This document shows positions 53,538-62,493 of a stretch of 64,000 nt of DNA, piece by piece. A program made the translations under genes and the position numbers. Source of the DNA: Alphaproteobacteria bacterium (lineage in GTDB: Bacteria > Pseudomonadota > Alphaproteobacteria > CACIAM-22H2). Every line of letters begins with the position of its first letter. Positions within the stretch are counted from its first letter, which is position 1. Where the stretch lies: NCBI GenBank assembly GCA_017308135.1, contig JAFKFM010000009.1:1-64000 (forward strand), read 5' to 3'. The notes beneath the pieces are model-generated. The model was not told the DNA's origin. It did no database searches and was given only the letters and a program-made list of their open reading frames with translations.

Positions 53538-55439
53538 CTAACGGGCGCGGGCGGCGTGGGTTTCGACGAAGTCCACCAAACGATCGACCGCTTCAGCCGG
53601 CGACAACGCGACCGTATCGAGGGCGAAATCGGGCGACGCGGGATCCTCGTAAGGCGCCGATACGCCCGTGAAGCCGCCGATTTTCCCGGCGTCGGCGCGC
53701 GCGTAGAGGCCCTTGGGATCGCGCTGGCGGCACGCATCGATATCCGCCTGGATATGGATCTCGTGGAAATCGTCGCCCACCACCTTGCGCGCCAAATCGC
53801 GATGGGTGCGCAACGGCGAGATCAACGCCACAATCACGAGGAAGCCGCTTTGCGCGAACAACCGCGCCACATGCGCCGTGCGGCGCACGTTTTCGTCGCG
53901 GTCCTCGGGCGCGAAGCCGAGATCGGCATTGAGACCGTTGCGCAGATCGTCGCCGTCGAGAATACGGACCTGACGACCGCGTTCGAACAGACGGCGCGCC
54001 GCCGCCTGCGCCAGCGTCGATTTGCCCGCCCCCGACAGACCGGTGAGCCAAAACACGCCCGCACGATGGCCGTTGGCGCGATGACGCGCCGCCGCATCGA
54101 TCGGATCGTCGGTCGGGAAAATCAATTTTTCGGAGGCCGCGATCACCGCATCCGTCGCGCGCTCGACGACGAAACCGCCGACGACGCGGCCGTTCTCCAC
54201 CACGATCCCGCGCCCCGTCGCCGGCAACTCGGCGAAACTATCCGCCGCGATCGGCGCGACGAGTTTCAGATCGACGCTGGCGAGACCGTTGCGGCCCAGC
54301 GTGCCGGGCTTCGCCGTTCCGTGCCCGGGCTCGATCACTTGGCCGATCCGCTCGATCTTCGCTTCTCGCTGCCCGGTGCCTAAAGCCACGCGCAGCACTT
54401 TGCCGGGTGCCAGCGCTTCGGCACCAAGCCACAACAGTCGTACGCGCAGAACATCGCCCGCGTCACGCGACGTATCGGGCGTGGTGATCCAAGAACCGCG
54501 TTCGGCGAACACTTCGGTGTCGAAGGCGATCGCGACACTCTCGCCCGCCTCCGCGCGCGTGCGCGGCGTCGTCCGGTTCCAATCGTGAAACTCGGCGACA
54601 CGCGCCAGGCGCCCGCCCGGCACGATCCGTATCCCGTCGCCGACAGCCAAACGGCCGCTTTCGATGCGCCCGACCACGAAGCGCTTGTCGCCCCGGCGAT
54701 AGACGTCCTGCACGGGCAAGCGCAACGGTCCGTCGGACAAGGGCTTGGGCGCGTCGAACCCATCGAGCACATCGAGCAGCGTGGCGCCGCGATACCAGGG
54801 CATCGCGGCGCTGCGTGTGGCGATATTGTCGCCGGTGCGCGCGGCGATCGGCACGATCGCGGCGACGGCGCCGCCCAGCGCGTCGAACAAAGCCCCGATC
54901 TCGCGCACCAGTTCGCCGAAGCGGCTTTGCGCGAAATCGACCAGATCCATCTTGTTGACCGCGACGACGACGCGCTTCAGGCCCAGCAGATCGAGGATCG
55001 CGGCGTGGCGGCGCGTCTGCTCGCCGATACCCTGCTTGGCGTCGACGACCAGCACGGCGGCGGCGGCGGCCGAAGCGCCCGTCGCCATGTTGCGCACGAA
55101 TTCGGCGTGGCCCGGCGCGTCGATGGCGCGATAGGTGCGCCGGCGCGTGCGGAACCAAACTTGCGTCGTGTCGACGGTGATGCCCTGATCGCGTTCGATC
55201 TGCAGCGCGTCGAGCGCGAAGGACCATTCGTTCTCCAACCCGCGCTTGGCCGAGATGGCACGCAGCTCCGCCAGCTTGCCGTCGGGCAGCGAGTCCGTGT
55301 CGTGGAGAATGCGGCCAAGCAATGTCGATTTGCCGTGATCGACATGGCCGACGAACACAATCGGCAACGGCGCCTCGCCATTGGCGTTGGCGGGGATCGC
55401 ATCGGGAAGACGGGCGGCTTGCGCCAGAACAGCGGTCAT
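53538..55439 (-). CDS. cysNC: Bifunctional sulfate adenylyltransferase subunit 1/adenylylsulfate kinase (CysN/CysC)
   Basis: A 633-residue fusion. The CysN GTPase part shows GHVDHGKST (residues 31-39), the switch [11 protein letters not shown] and NKMD, and stimulates ATP sulfurylase (CysD). Residues about 460-633 are APS kinase with GLSGAGKST (467-475), DGDDLRNGL and the phosphoryl-site LISP, making PAPS. The ATG at 55439 follows cysD by 10 bases. Operon order cysH-cysD-cysNC. The fusion is frequent in alphaproteobacteria. Confidence 0.95.
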   Translation of the reverse strand: MTAVLAQAARLPDAIPANANGEAPLPIVFVGHVDHGKSTLLGRILHDTDSLPDGKLAELRAISAKRGLENEWSFALDALQIERDQGITVDTTQVWFRTRRRTYRAIDAPGHAEFVRNMATGASAAAAAVLVVDAKQGIGEQTRRHAAILDLLGLKRVVVAVNKMDLVDFAQSRFGELVREIGALFDALGGAVAAIVPIAARTGDNIATRSAAMPWYRGATLLDVLDGFDAPKPLSDGPLRLPVQDVYRRGDKRFVVGRIESGRLAVGDGIRIVPGGRLARVAEFHDWNRTTPRTRAEAGESVAIAFDTEVFAERGSWITTPDTSRDAGDVLRVRLLWLGAEALAPGKVLRVALGTGQREAKIERIGQVIEPGHGTAKPGTLGRNGLASVDLKLVAPIAADSFAELPATGRGIVVENGRVVGGFVVERATDAVIAASEKLIFPTDDPIDAAARHRANGHRAGVFWLTGLSGAGKSTLAQAAARRLFERGRQVRILDGDDLRNGLNADLGFAPEDRDENVRRTAHVARLFAQSGFLVIVALISPLRTHRDLARKVVGDDFHEIHIQADIDACRQRDPKGLYARADAGKIGGFTGVSAPYEDPASPDFALDTVALSPAEAVDRLVDFVETHAARAR

Positions 55440-55449
55440 CGGGACGATC

Positions 55450-56244
55450 TCACATATAGCCGGTGGCGCGCAGACGCTCGAACGCGTCTTCGGAGTCGTG
55501 GTCCATCGCGCGGCCGGCGCGTTCGGGGGCCCGCGTCGCGGCGAGTTCGGCCAGGATCGACGGAATATCGGCGGCGTCGCTGTCGATCGGGAAAGTGATC
55601 CCGATTTCGCCCAGCGAGCGATAGCGCTTGCCGTTCTTGGCGAAATAAAGCGGCACGACCGGAATGCTTTCGCGCTGGATGTAGCGCCACACGTCAATCT
55701 CCGTCCAGCGCAACAACGGATGGACGCGCACATGCCCGTCTTGCGGCGGTGCCGGGTGATAGCTGTCCCAGAATTCCGGCGGCTGATCGCGGAAATCCCA
55801 AGCGCCATCGGCGCCGCGCGGACTGAACACGCGTTCCTTGGCGCGCGTCGCCTGTTCGTCGCGCCGGATCCCGGCGATGACGCCTTTAAAGCCGTGGCGC
55901 GTCAGCGCCTGGCGCAGGCCGAGGCTCTTGCGCGCCGCCAAGCGCGAATTGGGCGGCAGATTGGGATCGACCTCCTCGATCGGCGGGCAAGCGTCGTCGA
56001 TGAGTTTGAGGCCCCATTCCTTGGCATAGCGCTCGCGGAACGCATAAGTCTCGGGAAACTCGAGCCCGGTGTCGAGATGCGCGACCGGGAACGGCACCTC
56101 GCCCAGGAAGGCTTTGCGCGCGAGCCAGATCATCGCGTTCGAATCCTTGCCCAACGACCACAGCATGACGAGCGGCCGCAGCGACGCGTAGGCTTCGCGC
56201 AGAATATGGATAGAGTCGGCTTCGAGGCGGTCGAGATCGTCCAT
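55450..56244 (-). CDS. cysD: Sulfate adenylyltransferase subunit 2 CysD
   Basis: A 264-residue ATP-pyrophosphatase-fold protein. The PP-loop reads LWSLGKDSN (serine variant typical of CysD), with [11 protein letters not shown] and [18 protein letters not shown] following (in part). It forms APS from sulfate and ATP with CysN. It is about 35-40 residues shorter than E. coli CysD, mainly at the N terminus; the chosen ATG at 56244, four bases after the cysH stop, already includes the first helix. End of cysH overlaps no part of it. Confidence 0.93.
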   Translation of the reverse strand: MDDLDRLEADSIHILREAYASLRPLVMLWSLGKDSNAMIWLARKAFLGEVPFPVAHLDTGLEFPETYAFRERYAKEWGLKLIDDACPPIEEVDPNLPPNSRLAARKSLGLRQALTRHGFKGVIAGIRRDEQATRAKERVFSPRGADGAWDFRDQPPEFWDSYHPAPPQDGHVRVHPLLRWTEIDVWRYIQRESIPVVPLYFAKNGKRYRSLGEIGITFPIDSDAADIPSILAELAATRAPERAGRAMDHDSEDAFERLRATGYM

Positions 56245-56248
56245 GATG

Positions 56249-56950
56249 TCAGGCCGTTTCCTTGGGTCGCGCGGAACCATGGATTCCGCATTCGGTTTTG
56301 GCGGTGCCCCGCCAGCGCCCGGCGCGCGAGTCTTCGCCCGGCGCCACGCGTTCGGTGCAGGTGAAGCAGCCGATCGACACGAACCCGTCCGCGACCAGCG
56401 GATGGCGCGGCAGATCGTAGCGATCGAGATAGGCGTCGATTTCGGCGGGGCCCCAATCGGCCAGCGGATTGAGCTTGATCCGGGCGCCGTCTTGTTCGAC
56501 GACGCCGAGTTCCGAGCGTGTCCCGCCATGATGGCGCTTGCGGCCGTTGATCCAAGCATCGAACCCGTCCAAGGCCGCCGCGAAGGGCGCGACCTTTCGC
56601 ACGGCGCAGCAACGGTCGGGATCGTCGCGGAACAGGAAGCCGTCGGGATCGGCCGCGCGCACGGCGGCGGGGTCGGCGCGCAAACTCCGCACATCGCGCA
56701 AGCCCAAACGCGCGGTCAGCTCGTCGCGCAAGCGCAGCGTTTCGCCAAACAGCTTGCCGGTATCGACGAACAGGACCGGCGTGGCCGGATCGGCCGCGGC
56801 GACCATGTGCAAAAGGACGGCCGATTCCGCGCCGAAGGACGTCGCCAATGCGATCCGTCCTTTGAAGATATCGCGCACGCCCAGCGCGACGATATCCGCC
56901 GCCGCCAAGCCCTCGAAGCGCCGCGTCAGTTCCGTGAAATCACCGGCCAT
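56249..56950 (-). CDS. cysH: APS reductase-type CysH (adenylyl-sulfate reductase, thioredoxin)
   Basis: A 233-residue reductase that converts APS (or PAPS) to sulfite in the cytoplasm. It carries the catalytic ECGIH (C221) and also two cysteine pairs, C114-C115 (RCCAVRK) and C195/C198 (CFTC), the [4Fe-4S] ligands that mark APS-using enzymes and are absent from E. coli PAPS reductase. The N-terminal ATSFGAESAVLLH is the nucleotide loop. It is the first gene of cysH-cysD-cysNC. No siroheme or sulfite reductase gene is next to it. Confidence 0.93.
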   Translation of the reverse strand: MAGDFTELTRRFEGLAAADIVALGVRDIFKGRIALATSFGAESAVLLHMVAAADPATPVLFVDTGKLFGETLRLRDELTARLGLRDVRSLRADPAAVRAADPDGFLFRDDPDRCCAVRKVAPFAAALDGFDAWINGRKRHHGGTRSELGVVEQDGARIKLNPLADWGPAEIDAYLDRYDLPRHPLVADGFVSIGCFTCTERVAPGEDSRAGRWRGTAKTECGIHGSARPKETA

Positions 56951-56992
56951 AGCCGACCGGTTTTGCGGTGCGGCCCGCGCGGGCGCATCTCA

Positions 56993-56998
56993 ATTATA
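56993..56998 (-). promoter_or_regulatory. Candidate -10 element of the cysH operon
   Basis: TATAAT on the minus strand, 43 bases upstream of the cysH ATG. No clear -35 hexamer was seen at 16-18 bp, so the promoter may need an activator such as a CysB- or Cbl-like protein. Between it and the gene lies the perfect 12 bp palindrome GCCCGCGCGGGC. Confidence 0.4.
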
Positions 56999-57024
56999 CT
57001 GACGCGCCACGCAGAAAATTCGAA

Positions 57025-57204
57025 TCACCAGCCGGCGAGATTGCCGAGGAAGTTGCGTGCGCCGTCTTGCACGCGGCGCCAAAGCTGCGGCGCAGCGCGC
57101 GTTTCGCCGGGGCCGGAGGCCGCCGCACCCGATTCATGGGAAGCGGCGGGGGCGCGATAGGTCGCGTGGGCCGGATCGCGCGTGATGGGATGCTCGCTTT
57201 GCAT
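57025..57204 (-). CDS. Possible small protein upstream of cysH (59 aa)
   Basis: A 59-codon frame starting ATG at 57204, MQSEHPITRDPAHATYRAPA, ending FLGNLAGW. Composition looks protein-like (Pro, His, Ala rich), but no Shine-Dalgarno is visible. It lies between repeat R6 and cysH on the same strand. The frame extends upstream into the repeat, where it has no meaning. No family recognised; may be spurious. Confidence 0.35.
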   Translation of the reverse strand: MQSEHPITRDPAHATYRAPAASHESGAAASGPGETRAAPQLWRRVQDGARNFLGNLAGW

Positions 57205-57249
57205 AGGAGATACGCTACGCGCACACTCGCAACATGCCCAAGTTAGAAT

Positions 57250-57271
57250 TTTTTCGCGCGCGACGAAAAAG
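57250..57271. terminator. Possible bidirectional terminator hairpin
   Basis: TTTTTCG and CGAAAAA pair across a seven-base GC loop, giving T runs on both strands. Located upstream of the small ORF at 57025 and downstream of R6 on the minus strand; it could end transcription from the DMT operon. Confidence 0.45.
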
Positions 57272-57299
57272 TCTCGCCATGTCCAGCAGAGACAACCGA

Positions 57300-57323
57300 T
57301 TGTCGCCACGGGTCTGGCGACAA
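57300..57323. promoter_or_regulatory. Perfect 9 bp inverted repeat of unknown role
   Basis: TTGTCGCCA-N6-TGGCGACAA. No mismatch in 18 positions, six-base spacer. The geometry fits either an operator for a dimeric regulator or a small hairpin. It lies about 50 bases from repeat R6, in a 295-base region without a supported gene. Confidence 0.45.
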
Positions 57324-57370
57324 CCTCATGGCTGGGTAGCCTGACGGCAACCATTCCGATTTTCAGGAGG

Positions 57371-57498
57371 TCCGGATGGTAGGCGCGACAGGGATTGAAT
57401 CCCGCGACCCCGACCCTGTCAACGCAAGCGGACATTACGTGAATTCAATTGGTTAAAGATGGGGTTTCCGGGAGATCGCGCGGCGAGTTGCGGGAAAC
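57371..57498 (-). repeat. tRNA 3'-half-like repeat, copy 6 (R6)
   Basis: A 128-base element that mixes features of the two subfamilies: T-arm first strand ACAGG-like as in R2/R3, variable-loop side GACCCCGACC as in R1/R4, and GGTAGGCGC rather than GGTGGGCGC at the acceptor end. Anticodon-like loop TTGACAG. T-arm pairing is partial. The hairpin is TTTCC-GGGA/TTGCGGGAAA with mismatch. The DMT gene stop is directly at its edge (57500). Confidence 0.75.
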
Positions 57499-57499
57499 G

Positions 57500-58369
57500 T
57501 CAACGCCGCGCGCGTTGCATCCAGATCGCCGCGATGCTGGCTGCGGCGATCGTCGCCCCACCCAGGATCGACCAGAAATCTGGCATCTCGCCCCAGACGA
57601 TGAAGGATGCGACGATCGCGAAGGGCAACGCAGTGTAGCGGAACGGAGCGACCACCGAGATATCCGCCCGGCGATAGGCGACCACGCCCAGCAGATTTGC
57701 GCCCGCCACCAATACGCCAGCGGCGAGAAACATGCCCGCCTCGTGCGCTGCGGGCAGGCGCCACCGTGCTTCGAACGGCATCAGCGCGAATCCCAGCAAC
57801 GTCACAGTCGTGGCGGTCACCATCGTGATCAGGATCGTCGGCGTCGCTGGATCGATCTTGCGGGTGACGAGATCGCGCACCGCGATCATTGACGCCGAGG
57901 CGAGCGCGTAGACCGCACCGATATTCACCTGCTCGAAGGTCGGTCGCACGACCATCGCCACACCGCCGAAGCCGATCAGCAGAATGGCCCAGCGCGCCGC
58001 CCCCACACGCTCGAATCCGATGCCTGCGACCAGGGCCGCCGACAGCAGCGAGGACGACAGGAACACCGCCGTCACGTCCGCGAAGATCATATGCGGCAGC
58101 GCCATCACGAACAGCACGACCATCACCGCCTCGCACAGCGCACGCAGCAGCACGAAAGGCTGAAATGCCAGGCGCAGAAGGGGTGCGGGTACGAGGATAG
58201 CGGTCGCAGTGCCGATCAACGCCATCACGACGAGCCCGCGCGTCGCCAGCACCTCCCCCGTCGGGAAGATGAAGGTAACTGCGCGGATGAACATGTCGCT
58301 GCTGGTGACGACAGCGGCCGACAGCAGCATCGCCAGGACGCCGCGCCGGTTATCGGCCGCCGACGCCAC
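57500..58369 (-). CDS. DMT/EamA-family transporter
   Basis: A 289-residue membrane protein with about ten helices in two EamA repeats of roughly 140 residues (first repeat starts VLAMLLSAAVVTSSDMFI, second ASASMIAVRDLVTRKI). Such proteins export amino acids, nucleobases or other metabolites. Start: GTG at 58369 with AAAGG seven bases upstream; an ATG at 58330 would remove part of the first helix. It follows the DUF35 gene by 10 bases and so belongs to the thiolase-like operon. Confidence 0.85.
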   Translation of the reverse strand: MASAADNRRGVLAMLLSAAVVTSSDMFIRAVTFIFPTGEVLATRGLVVMALIGTATAILVPAPLLRLAFQPFVLLRALCEAVMVVLFVMALPHMIFADVTAVFLSSSLLSAALVAGIGFERVGAARWAILLIGFGGVAMVVRPTFEQVNIGAVYALASASMIAVRDLVTRKIDPATPTILITMVTATTVTLLGFALMPFEARWRLPAAHEAGMFLAAGVLVAGANLLGVVAYRRADISVVAPFRYTALPFAIVASFIVWGEMPDFWSILGGATIAAASIAAIWMQRARR

Positions 58370-58379
58370 GATGCCGCCT

Positions 58380-58745
58380 TTACGCGCGCTTGCGGCCGTA
58401 GGGGAACAGCCGGCCGCCGATCTCCTTGAAGTCGATCGCGACCTTGTCGCCCACGTCCACATCGGCTTCGGCGTGGCTCATGATGCGGAACCCTTCCGCG
58501 AGATCGACGAGCAACAGGCGATACGGCACCAGCGATTCGAATTCCTTCGACGGGGCGCGATAAACCGTCGTGGCGCCGCTGACGGTGCCCTCGGGCTTCG
58601 CTTCGTGCCAGTCGAGCTTCTTCGAGCCGCAGCCATGGCAGATCGGGCGCGGATAGCTCTGCACGTTTCCGCATTCGGCGCATTTTTGGTACGGCACCTT
58701 GCGGTTCGCGTACCCATCCCAGAATCGTTCGGCAACGGTGCTCAT
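58380..58745 (-). CDS. DUF35/OB-fold protein with zinc ribbon
   Basis: A 121-residue protein: zinc ribbon CAECG ... CHGCG (about residues 24-42), then OB fold with VSGATTVYRAPSKEF and RLLLVDLAEGFRIMSH. Partner of the thiolase-like protein encoded four bases upstream. The ATG at 58745 is the first that gives a normal N terminus; the longer frame is shadow of the thiolase gene. Confidence 0.88.
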   Translation of the reverse strand: MSTVAERFWDGYANRKVPYQKCAECGNVQSYPRPICHGCGSKKLDWHEAKPEGTVSGATTVYRAPSKEFESLVPYRLLLVDLAEGFRIMSHAEADVDVGDKVAIDFKEIGGRLFPYGRKRA

Positions 58746-58749
58746 GGGG

Positions 58750-59880
58750 CTATTCCTGCTTGAGAACGAGGCTGACCTGCGACGAGAAGATGCCGCCTTC
58801 GCCATGGACGAGGCCAGTCTTCGGCTGGCCGATCTGGCGCTCACCCGCCCGTCCGGCCATCTGCAGATAGACTTCGATGATATGGGCAAGGCCACCCGCG
58901 ACGCCCGAATGGCCGAACGACATCAACCCGCCATGGGTGTTGATCGGCAGGCGGCCGGTGGGTGCGAACTCGCCCGCCCGGAAGGCGCGCGCCGCGTCGC
59001 CGCGCTTGGCGAGGCCCAGCTCCTCGACGAAGCCGAGCAGCGTGATCGTGAACGAATCGTAGATGCCCGCGATCTCGATCTTCTCGCGCGTCGTCTTGGC
59101 TTCGGCCAACGCCGCGTCCAGCGCCTTGGCGGAATCGTAGCTGGCGAGGTCGGGGGCCGCGATCACATGCTGGTAGGGATGCGTCTGCGCCGAGCCCGCG
59201 ATGCGCACGGGCTTACCTTGGCCTGGTTCCTTGCTGAGCACGACGGCGCAGCCGCCGTCGGAGATCAGGCAGCAATCGAGCAGCTTCAAGGGCGAGGCGA
59301 TCTTGCGCGAGTTCATCACGTCGTCGACCGTGATCGGCTTGCGCTGATGCGCCAGCGGATGGCGCGCCGCGTTGGCGCGCATCTGCACGGCGAGTTCGGC
59401 GAGGTCGCGCTCGGTGATGCCGTAGCGCTTCATATAGGCCGACGCCATGAAGCCGTAATAGGCCGGGATGGTCAGGCCGAACGGATCCTCGTAATCGGGA
59501 TGGCCGCAGCTGGCGATCGTCTTCAGCGTGTGATCGTTCTTGCCGTTGAGGCGGTTTTCGCCCGCCAGAACCAGCAGGTTCTTGCACTGGCCCGCATCGA
59601 CCAGGCGGTTGGCGAGCATGATCATCGCCGAACCGGTCGCCCCGCCCACCGACACCCCATGGCAATAGGTCGGCTTGATGCCGAAATACTCGGCGAACAG
59701 GCTCGCGATCATGATATGCGGCAGCTGGTGGCTATAGCCGCAGATCACCCCGTCGATATCCTCGCGTTTCAGACCGGCGTCCTTCAACGCCGCTTCGGCC
59801 GCCGCCGCCTGAAGGCTTTGCGTATCCTCGCCTTCCAGCCGGCCGAACGCGGTCAGCCCCACACCCCGGATATGCGCCAT
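58750..59880 (-). CDS. Thiolase-family protein (SCP-x/Ltp2-like) lacking the nucleophilic Cys
   Basis: A 376-residue thiolase-fold protein. The nucleophile block reads SVGGATGSAM, with Gly where CATGS carries Cys. GIYDSFTITLL and PINTHGGLMSFGHSG, the conserved C-terminal motifs, are retained. Together with the DUF35 partner it resembles Ltp2-type retro-aldolases. It is first in the operon thiolase-DUF35-DMT and is divergent from the ADP-forming acyl-CoA synthetase. Confidence 0.85.
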   Translation of the reverse strand: MAHIRGVGLTAFGRLEGEDTQSLQAAAAEAALKDAGLKREDIDGVICGYSHQLPHIMIASLFAEYFGIKPTYCHGVSVGGATGSAMIMLANRLVDAGQCKNLLVLAGENRLNGKNDHTLKTIASCGHPDYEDPFGLTIPAYYGFMASAYMKRYGITERDLAELAVQMRANAARHPLAHQRKPITVDDVMNSRKIASPLKLLDCCLISDGGCAVVLSKEPGQGKPVRIAGSAQTHPYQHVIAAPDLASYDSAKALDAALAEAKTTREKIEIAGIYDSFTITLLGFVEELGLAKRGDAARAFRAGEFAPTGRLPINTHGGLMSFGHSGVAGGLAHIIEVYLQMAGRAGERQIGQPKTGLVHGEGGIFSSQVSLVLKQE

Positions 59881-59917
59881 GGAAACTCCATTCCGTCGAT
59901 ATGCACCAAACGGTACT

Positions 59918-59945
59918 ATTTATATCTTCCGTTATCCATATAAAT
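59918..59945. promoter_or_regulatory. Candidate operator in the divergent AT-rich region
   Basis: ATTTATAT-N12-ATATAAAT is a perfect 8 bp inverted repeat in the 131-base gap between the thiolase-like gene and the acyl-CoA synthetase gene. It would be accessible to a dimeric regulator controlling both directions. No regulator gene lies next to it inside the window. Confidence 0.45.
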
Positions 59946-60011
59946 CGGATTCTTGAAAAAGTTATTTGTTCATAATAGAACTTTATGCGTTCGCCGCTTC
60001 TGGAGTTGGAC

Positions 60012-62087
60012 ATGTCGCTGGATAAGGTGTTCTCGCCGCGTGGTATCGCCGTCGTCGGGGCTTCCGACAACGCCAAGAAATTCGGCGGGTTGACGCTCGA
60101 AAACCTCATCAAGGGCGGCTATCAGGGCAATCTCGTGCCGATCAACGCGGCACGCCCTTCGGTCATGGGCCTGAAATCCTACGCCAAGGTCAGCGAGGCA
60201 CCCGGCCCGATCGACGTCGCCGTTCTTGCCATTCCCAAGCGCGCCATTCCCGACGCGATCCGCGATTGCGCCGCCGCCAAGGTCCAGTATCTGGTCATGA
60301 TGACCGGCGGCTATAGCGAAACCGGCGAAGCCGGCCGCAAGGAAGAAAAGGAGATGATCGCGCTGGCTCGTTCGCTGAACATGCGCGTCCTCGGCCCCAA
60401 TCTGCTGGGCCTCGCAAGCTCCCCTTCGAAAGTGCTGATGAACGCGTCGCTCGCGATGCGCGAAGTGCCGGCCCGTCTCGGCAATATCAGCCTGGTCAGC
60501 CAGAGCGGTGCGGCGATGGGTGTGCTCTACAATCGCGGGGCGCGCGAAGGTGTGGCCTTCCGCCATCTGATCGCGCTGGGCAATCAGGCGGATATCGAAA
60601 TTTCCGACGTGCTCGAATACTACGCGGACGATGCCGGCACGAAGGTCGTCATGTGCAGCGTCGAAGGCTTGCGCGATCCCGAGCGTTTCCTCGCCGCCGC
60701 CAAACGCTGCCACGCCGCCGGCAAGCCATTGCTGCTGGTCAAATCGGGCCGCACCTCGGCGGGCGCCGTGGTGGCCGCCACGCATACGGGCAGCCTCGCT
60801 TCCGCCTATTCCGCCTTCGCCGCGCGCTGCGAAGCCGCCGGCATCGTGCTGGTCGAGAGCGAGTTGGCGATGGCGCGGCTCGCTTTCCTCTACGACAAAT
60901 TCGGGGAAGCGCCGCAAGGGCGCGGCATCGCCCTGCTCTCGCCCTCCGGCGGTGCTTTGGTGCAGACGACCGATGTCGCAACCGAAACCGGCGTGCGCTT
61001 GTCGAAATTCGCGGCCGAGACGGTCAAGCGCCTGGAAGAGCAATACACGCCGGGCCTGACCGCCAACCCGCTCGATTTCGCCAATCTGCGCGACAACAGC
61101 TTCATCGATGTGGGCGACGGCGGCGCCAAGATCGTGTCCGAAGATCTGGATGTCGGCGGCATCATCGGCGTGCTGGGGACCGCGCATAATCTCGACGAGA
61201 TGGTCACCGCAATGACCAACGCCGTCGCCGGCAAGAAGCCGATCGTCTTCGCCGTGCTGCCGGGCTCCAACGGCGACAAGGCGCGCGTGGCCGCCGCCGA
61301 GCTGGGCGCCCTCGCCGTCGATTCGATCGAGGACAGCGTCGAAGTCTTCCGCCGCTGGTTCAAGTCGCGCCCCGCGGTCAAGGCACCGCCCGAGCGACCG
61401 AAGAACGTGAAGCGCGTCGACGCCGCCAAGCTGCCGAAGGCCACGATGCTGGGCGAGTTCGAAGCGAAGGCGTTGCTGGGCGGCTATGGCGTGGGCGTCT
61501 CGCGCGAAGCCAAGGCAGCGAACGCCGAACAGGCCGTCCAGGAAGCCGACAAGATCGGCTATCCGGTCGTGCTGAAGGGTTTCGGCGCAACGCTGATCCA
61601 CAAAAGCGACAAGGGGGCCGTAAAGCTCAATCTCGCCGACGCGGCCGCCGTGCACGCGGCTTGGATTGAGATCGCCAAATCGGTCGGGCCGGGCCTGGAA
61701 GGCTGCGTCGTTGCTGAGATGGTGCGCGGCGAAGCCGAACTAATCGTCGGCGCGCTACACGACCCGCAATTCGGGCCGATGGTGATGTTCGGGGCCGGCG
61801 GCATCCTGGCCGAATTGATCGAGGACGTGGTCGTTCTCGCCGCGCCGGCCGAGCCCGCGACGATCCGCGCCAAGCTCGAAACCCTGAAGGTCGCGAAGAT
61901 CCTGAAGGGTATTCGCGGCAAGCCCGAATGCGATATCGACGCGGCGGTCGACGCGATCTATCGCGTCAGCCTGTTCGCGGCCGATGCGGCCCCCAAGGTC
62001 GCCGAGCTCGACATCAATCCGCTGATCGTGCGCAAGAAGGGCGACGGCGCCGTCGCCGTCGATGCCCGCATCCGGACCGCTGACTAG
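60012..62087 (+). CDS. Acyl-CoA synthetase, ADP-forming (fused alpha-beta; acetate-CoA ligase family)
   Basis: A 691-residue enzyme that makes acyl-CoA with ATP giving ADP and phosphate. Residues about 1-130 form the CoA-binding Rossmann domain (RGIAVVGASDNAKKFGG); the phospho-His loop is SGRTSAGAVVAATHTGSL near residue 255 (His in THTG); residues about 480-691 are an ATP-grasp domain with YPVVLKGFGATLIHKSDKGA. The ATG at 60012 has TGGAG six bases upstream; an ATG nine codons earlier (59985) has none. It meets the convergent DUF35 gene with a four-base CTAG overlap of stop codons. It probably activates the acid that the neighbouring enzymes cleave. Confidence 0.9.
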   Translation: MSLDKVFSPRGIAVVGASDNAKKFGGLTLENLIKGGYQGNLVPINAARPSVMGLKSYAKVSEAPGPIDVAVLAIPKRAIPDAIRDCAAAKVQYLVMMTGGYSETGEAGRKEEKEMIALARSLNMRVLGPNLLGLASSPSKVLMNASLAMREVPARLGNISLVSQSGAAMGVLYNRGAREGVAFRHLIALGNQADIEISDVLEYYADDAGTKVVMCSVEGLRDPERFLAAAKRCHAAGKPLLLVKSGRTSAGAVVAATHTGSLASAYSAFAARCEAAGIVLVESELAMARLAFLYDKFGEAPQGRGIALLSPSGGALVQTTDVATETGVRLSKFAAETVKRLEEQYTPGLTANPLDFANLRDNSFIDVGDGGAKIVSEDLDVGGIIGVLGTAHNLDEMVTAMTNAVAGKKPIVFAVLPGSNGDKARVAAAELGALAVDSIEDSVEVFRRWFKSRPAVKAPPERPKNVKRVDAAKLPKATMLGEFEAKALLGGYGVGVSREAKAANAEQAVQEADKIGYPVVLKGFGATLIHKSDKGAVKLNLADAAAVHAAWIEIAKSVGPGLEGCVVAEMVRGEAELIVGALHDPQFGPMVMFGAGGILAELIEDVVVLAAPAEPATIRAKLETLKVAKILKGIRGKPECDIDAAVDAIYRVSLFAADAAPKVAELDINPLIVRKKGDGAVAVDARIRTAD

Positions 62088-62491
62088 CGGATCCGGAATT
62101 TCGGCATCGTCACGTCGTCGGCCACCTTCTCGAACACGATTTCGAGCGGCAGGTCGAGCCTGAGCGCGTCGAGCTTTGCATCGACGATTTGCGAGACGAT
62201 CCGCGGGCCTTCTTCCAGCTCCACGATCGCGACGGCATAGGGCACGTCGCCCGCGAAACCGGGATGGAAGGCGCGGTGGCTGACCGTCCAGGAATAGAGC
62301 TTGCCGCGCCCGCTGCTCTTCTCCCAGGTCCAGTCGCGCGAACCGCATTCGGCGCAAGAATAGCGCGGCATGTGGCGCCACGTTTGGCAACCCGCGCAAC
62401 GCTGGAATCGCAATTCGCCGCGCGCGCAATGTTCGTAGAACTCGCCGTTCAGCCCGTCGCGACGCGGCAGCGGCTTGGGGGTGTCGCTCAT
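62084..62491 (-). CDS. DUF35/OB-fold protein with zinc ribbon
   Basis: A 135-residue protein: zinc ribbon CAGCQ ... CAECG (about residues 32-50), then OB fold LYSWTVSHRAFHPGF and VAIVELEEGPRIVSQIV. Two bases after the thiolase-like gene stop, so translationally coupled. Third DUF35 partner in the window; it differs from the other two in its zinc-ribbon spacing (CAGCQ). Confidence 0.88.
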   Translation of the reverse strand: MSDTPKPLPRRDGLNGEFYEHCARGELRFQRCAGCQTWRHMPRYSCAECGSRDWTWEKSSGRGKLYSWTVSHRAFHPGFAGDVPYAVAIVELEEGPRIVSQIVDAKLDALRLDLPLEIVFEKVADDVTMPKFRIR

Positions 62492-62493
62492 CC

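Noticed and set aside
59970..61655. 561-codon open frame on the minus strand
   Set aside because: Antisense to the acyl-CoA synthetase, which has full domain structure; shadow composition.
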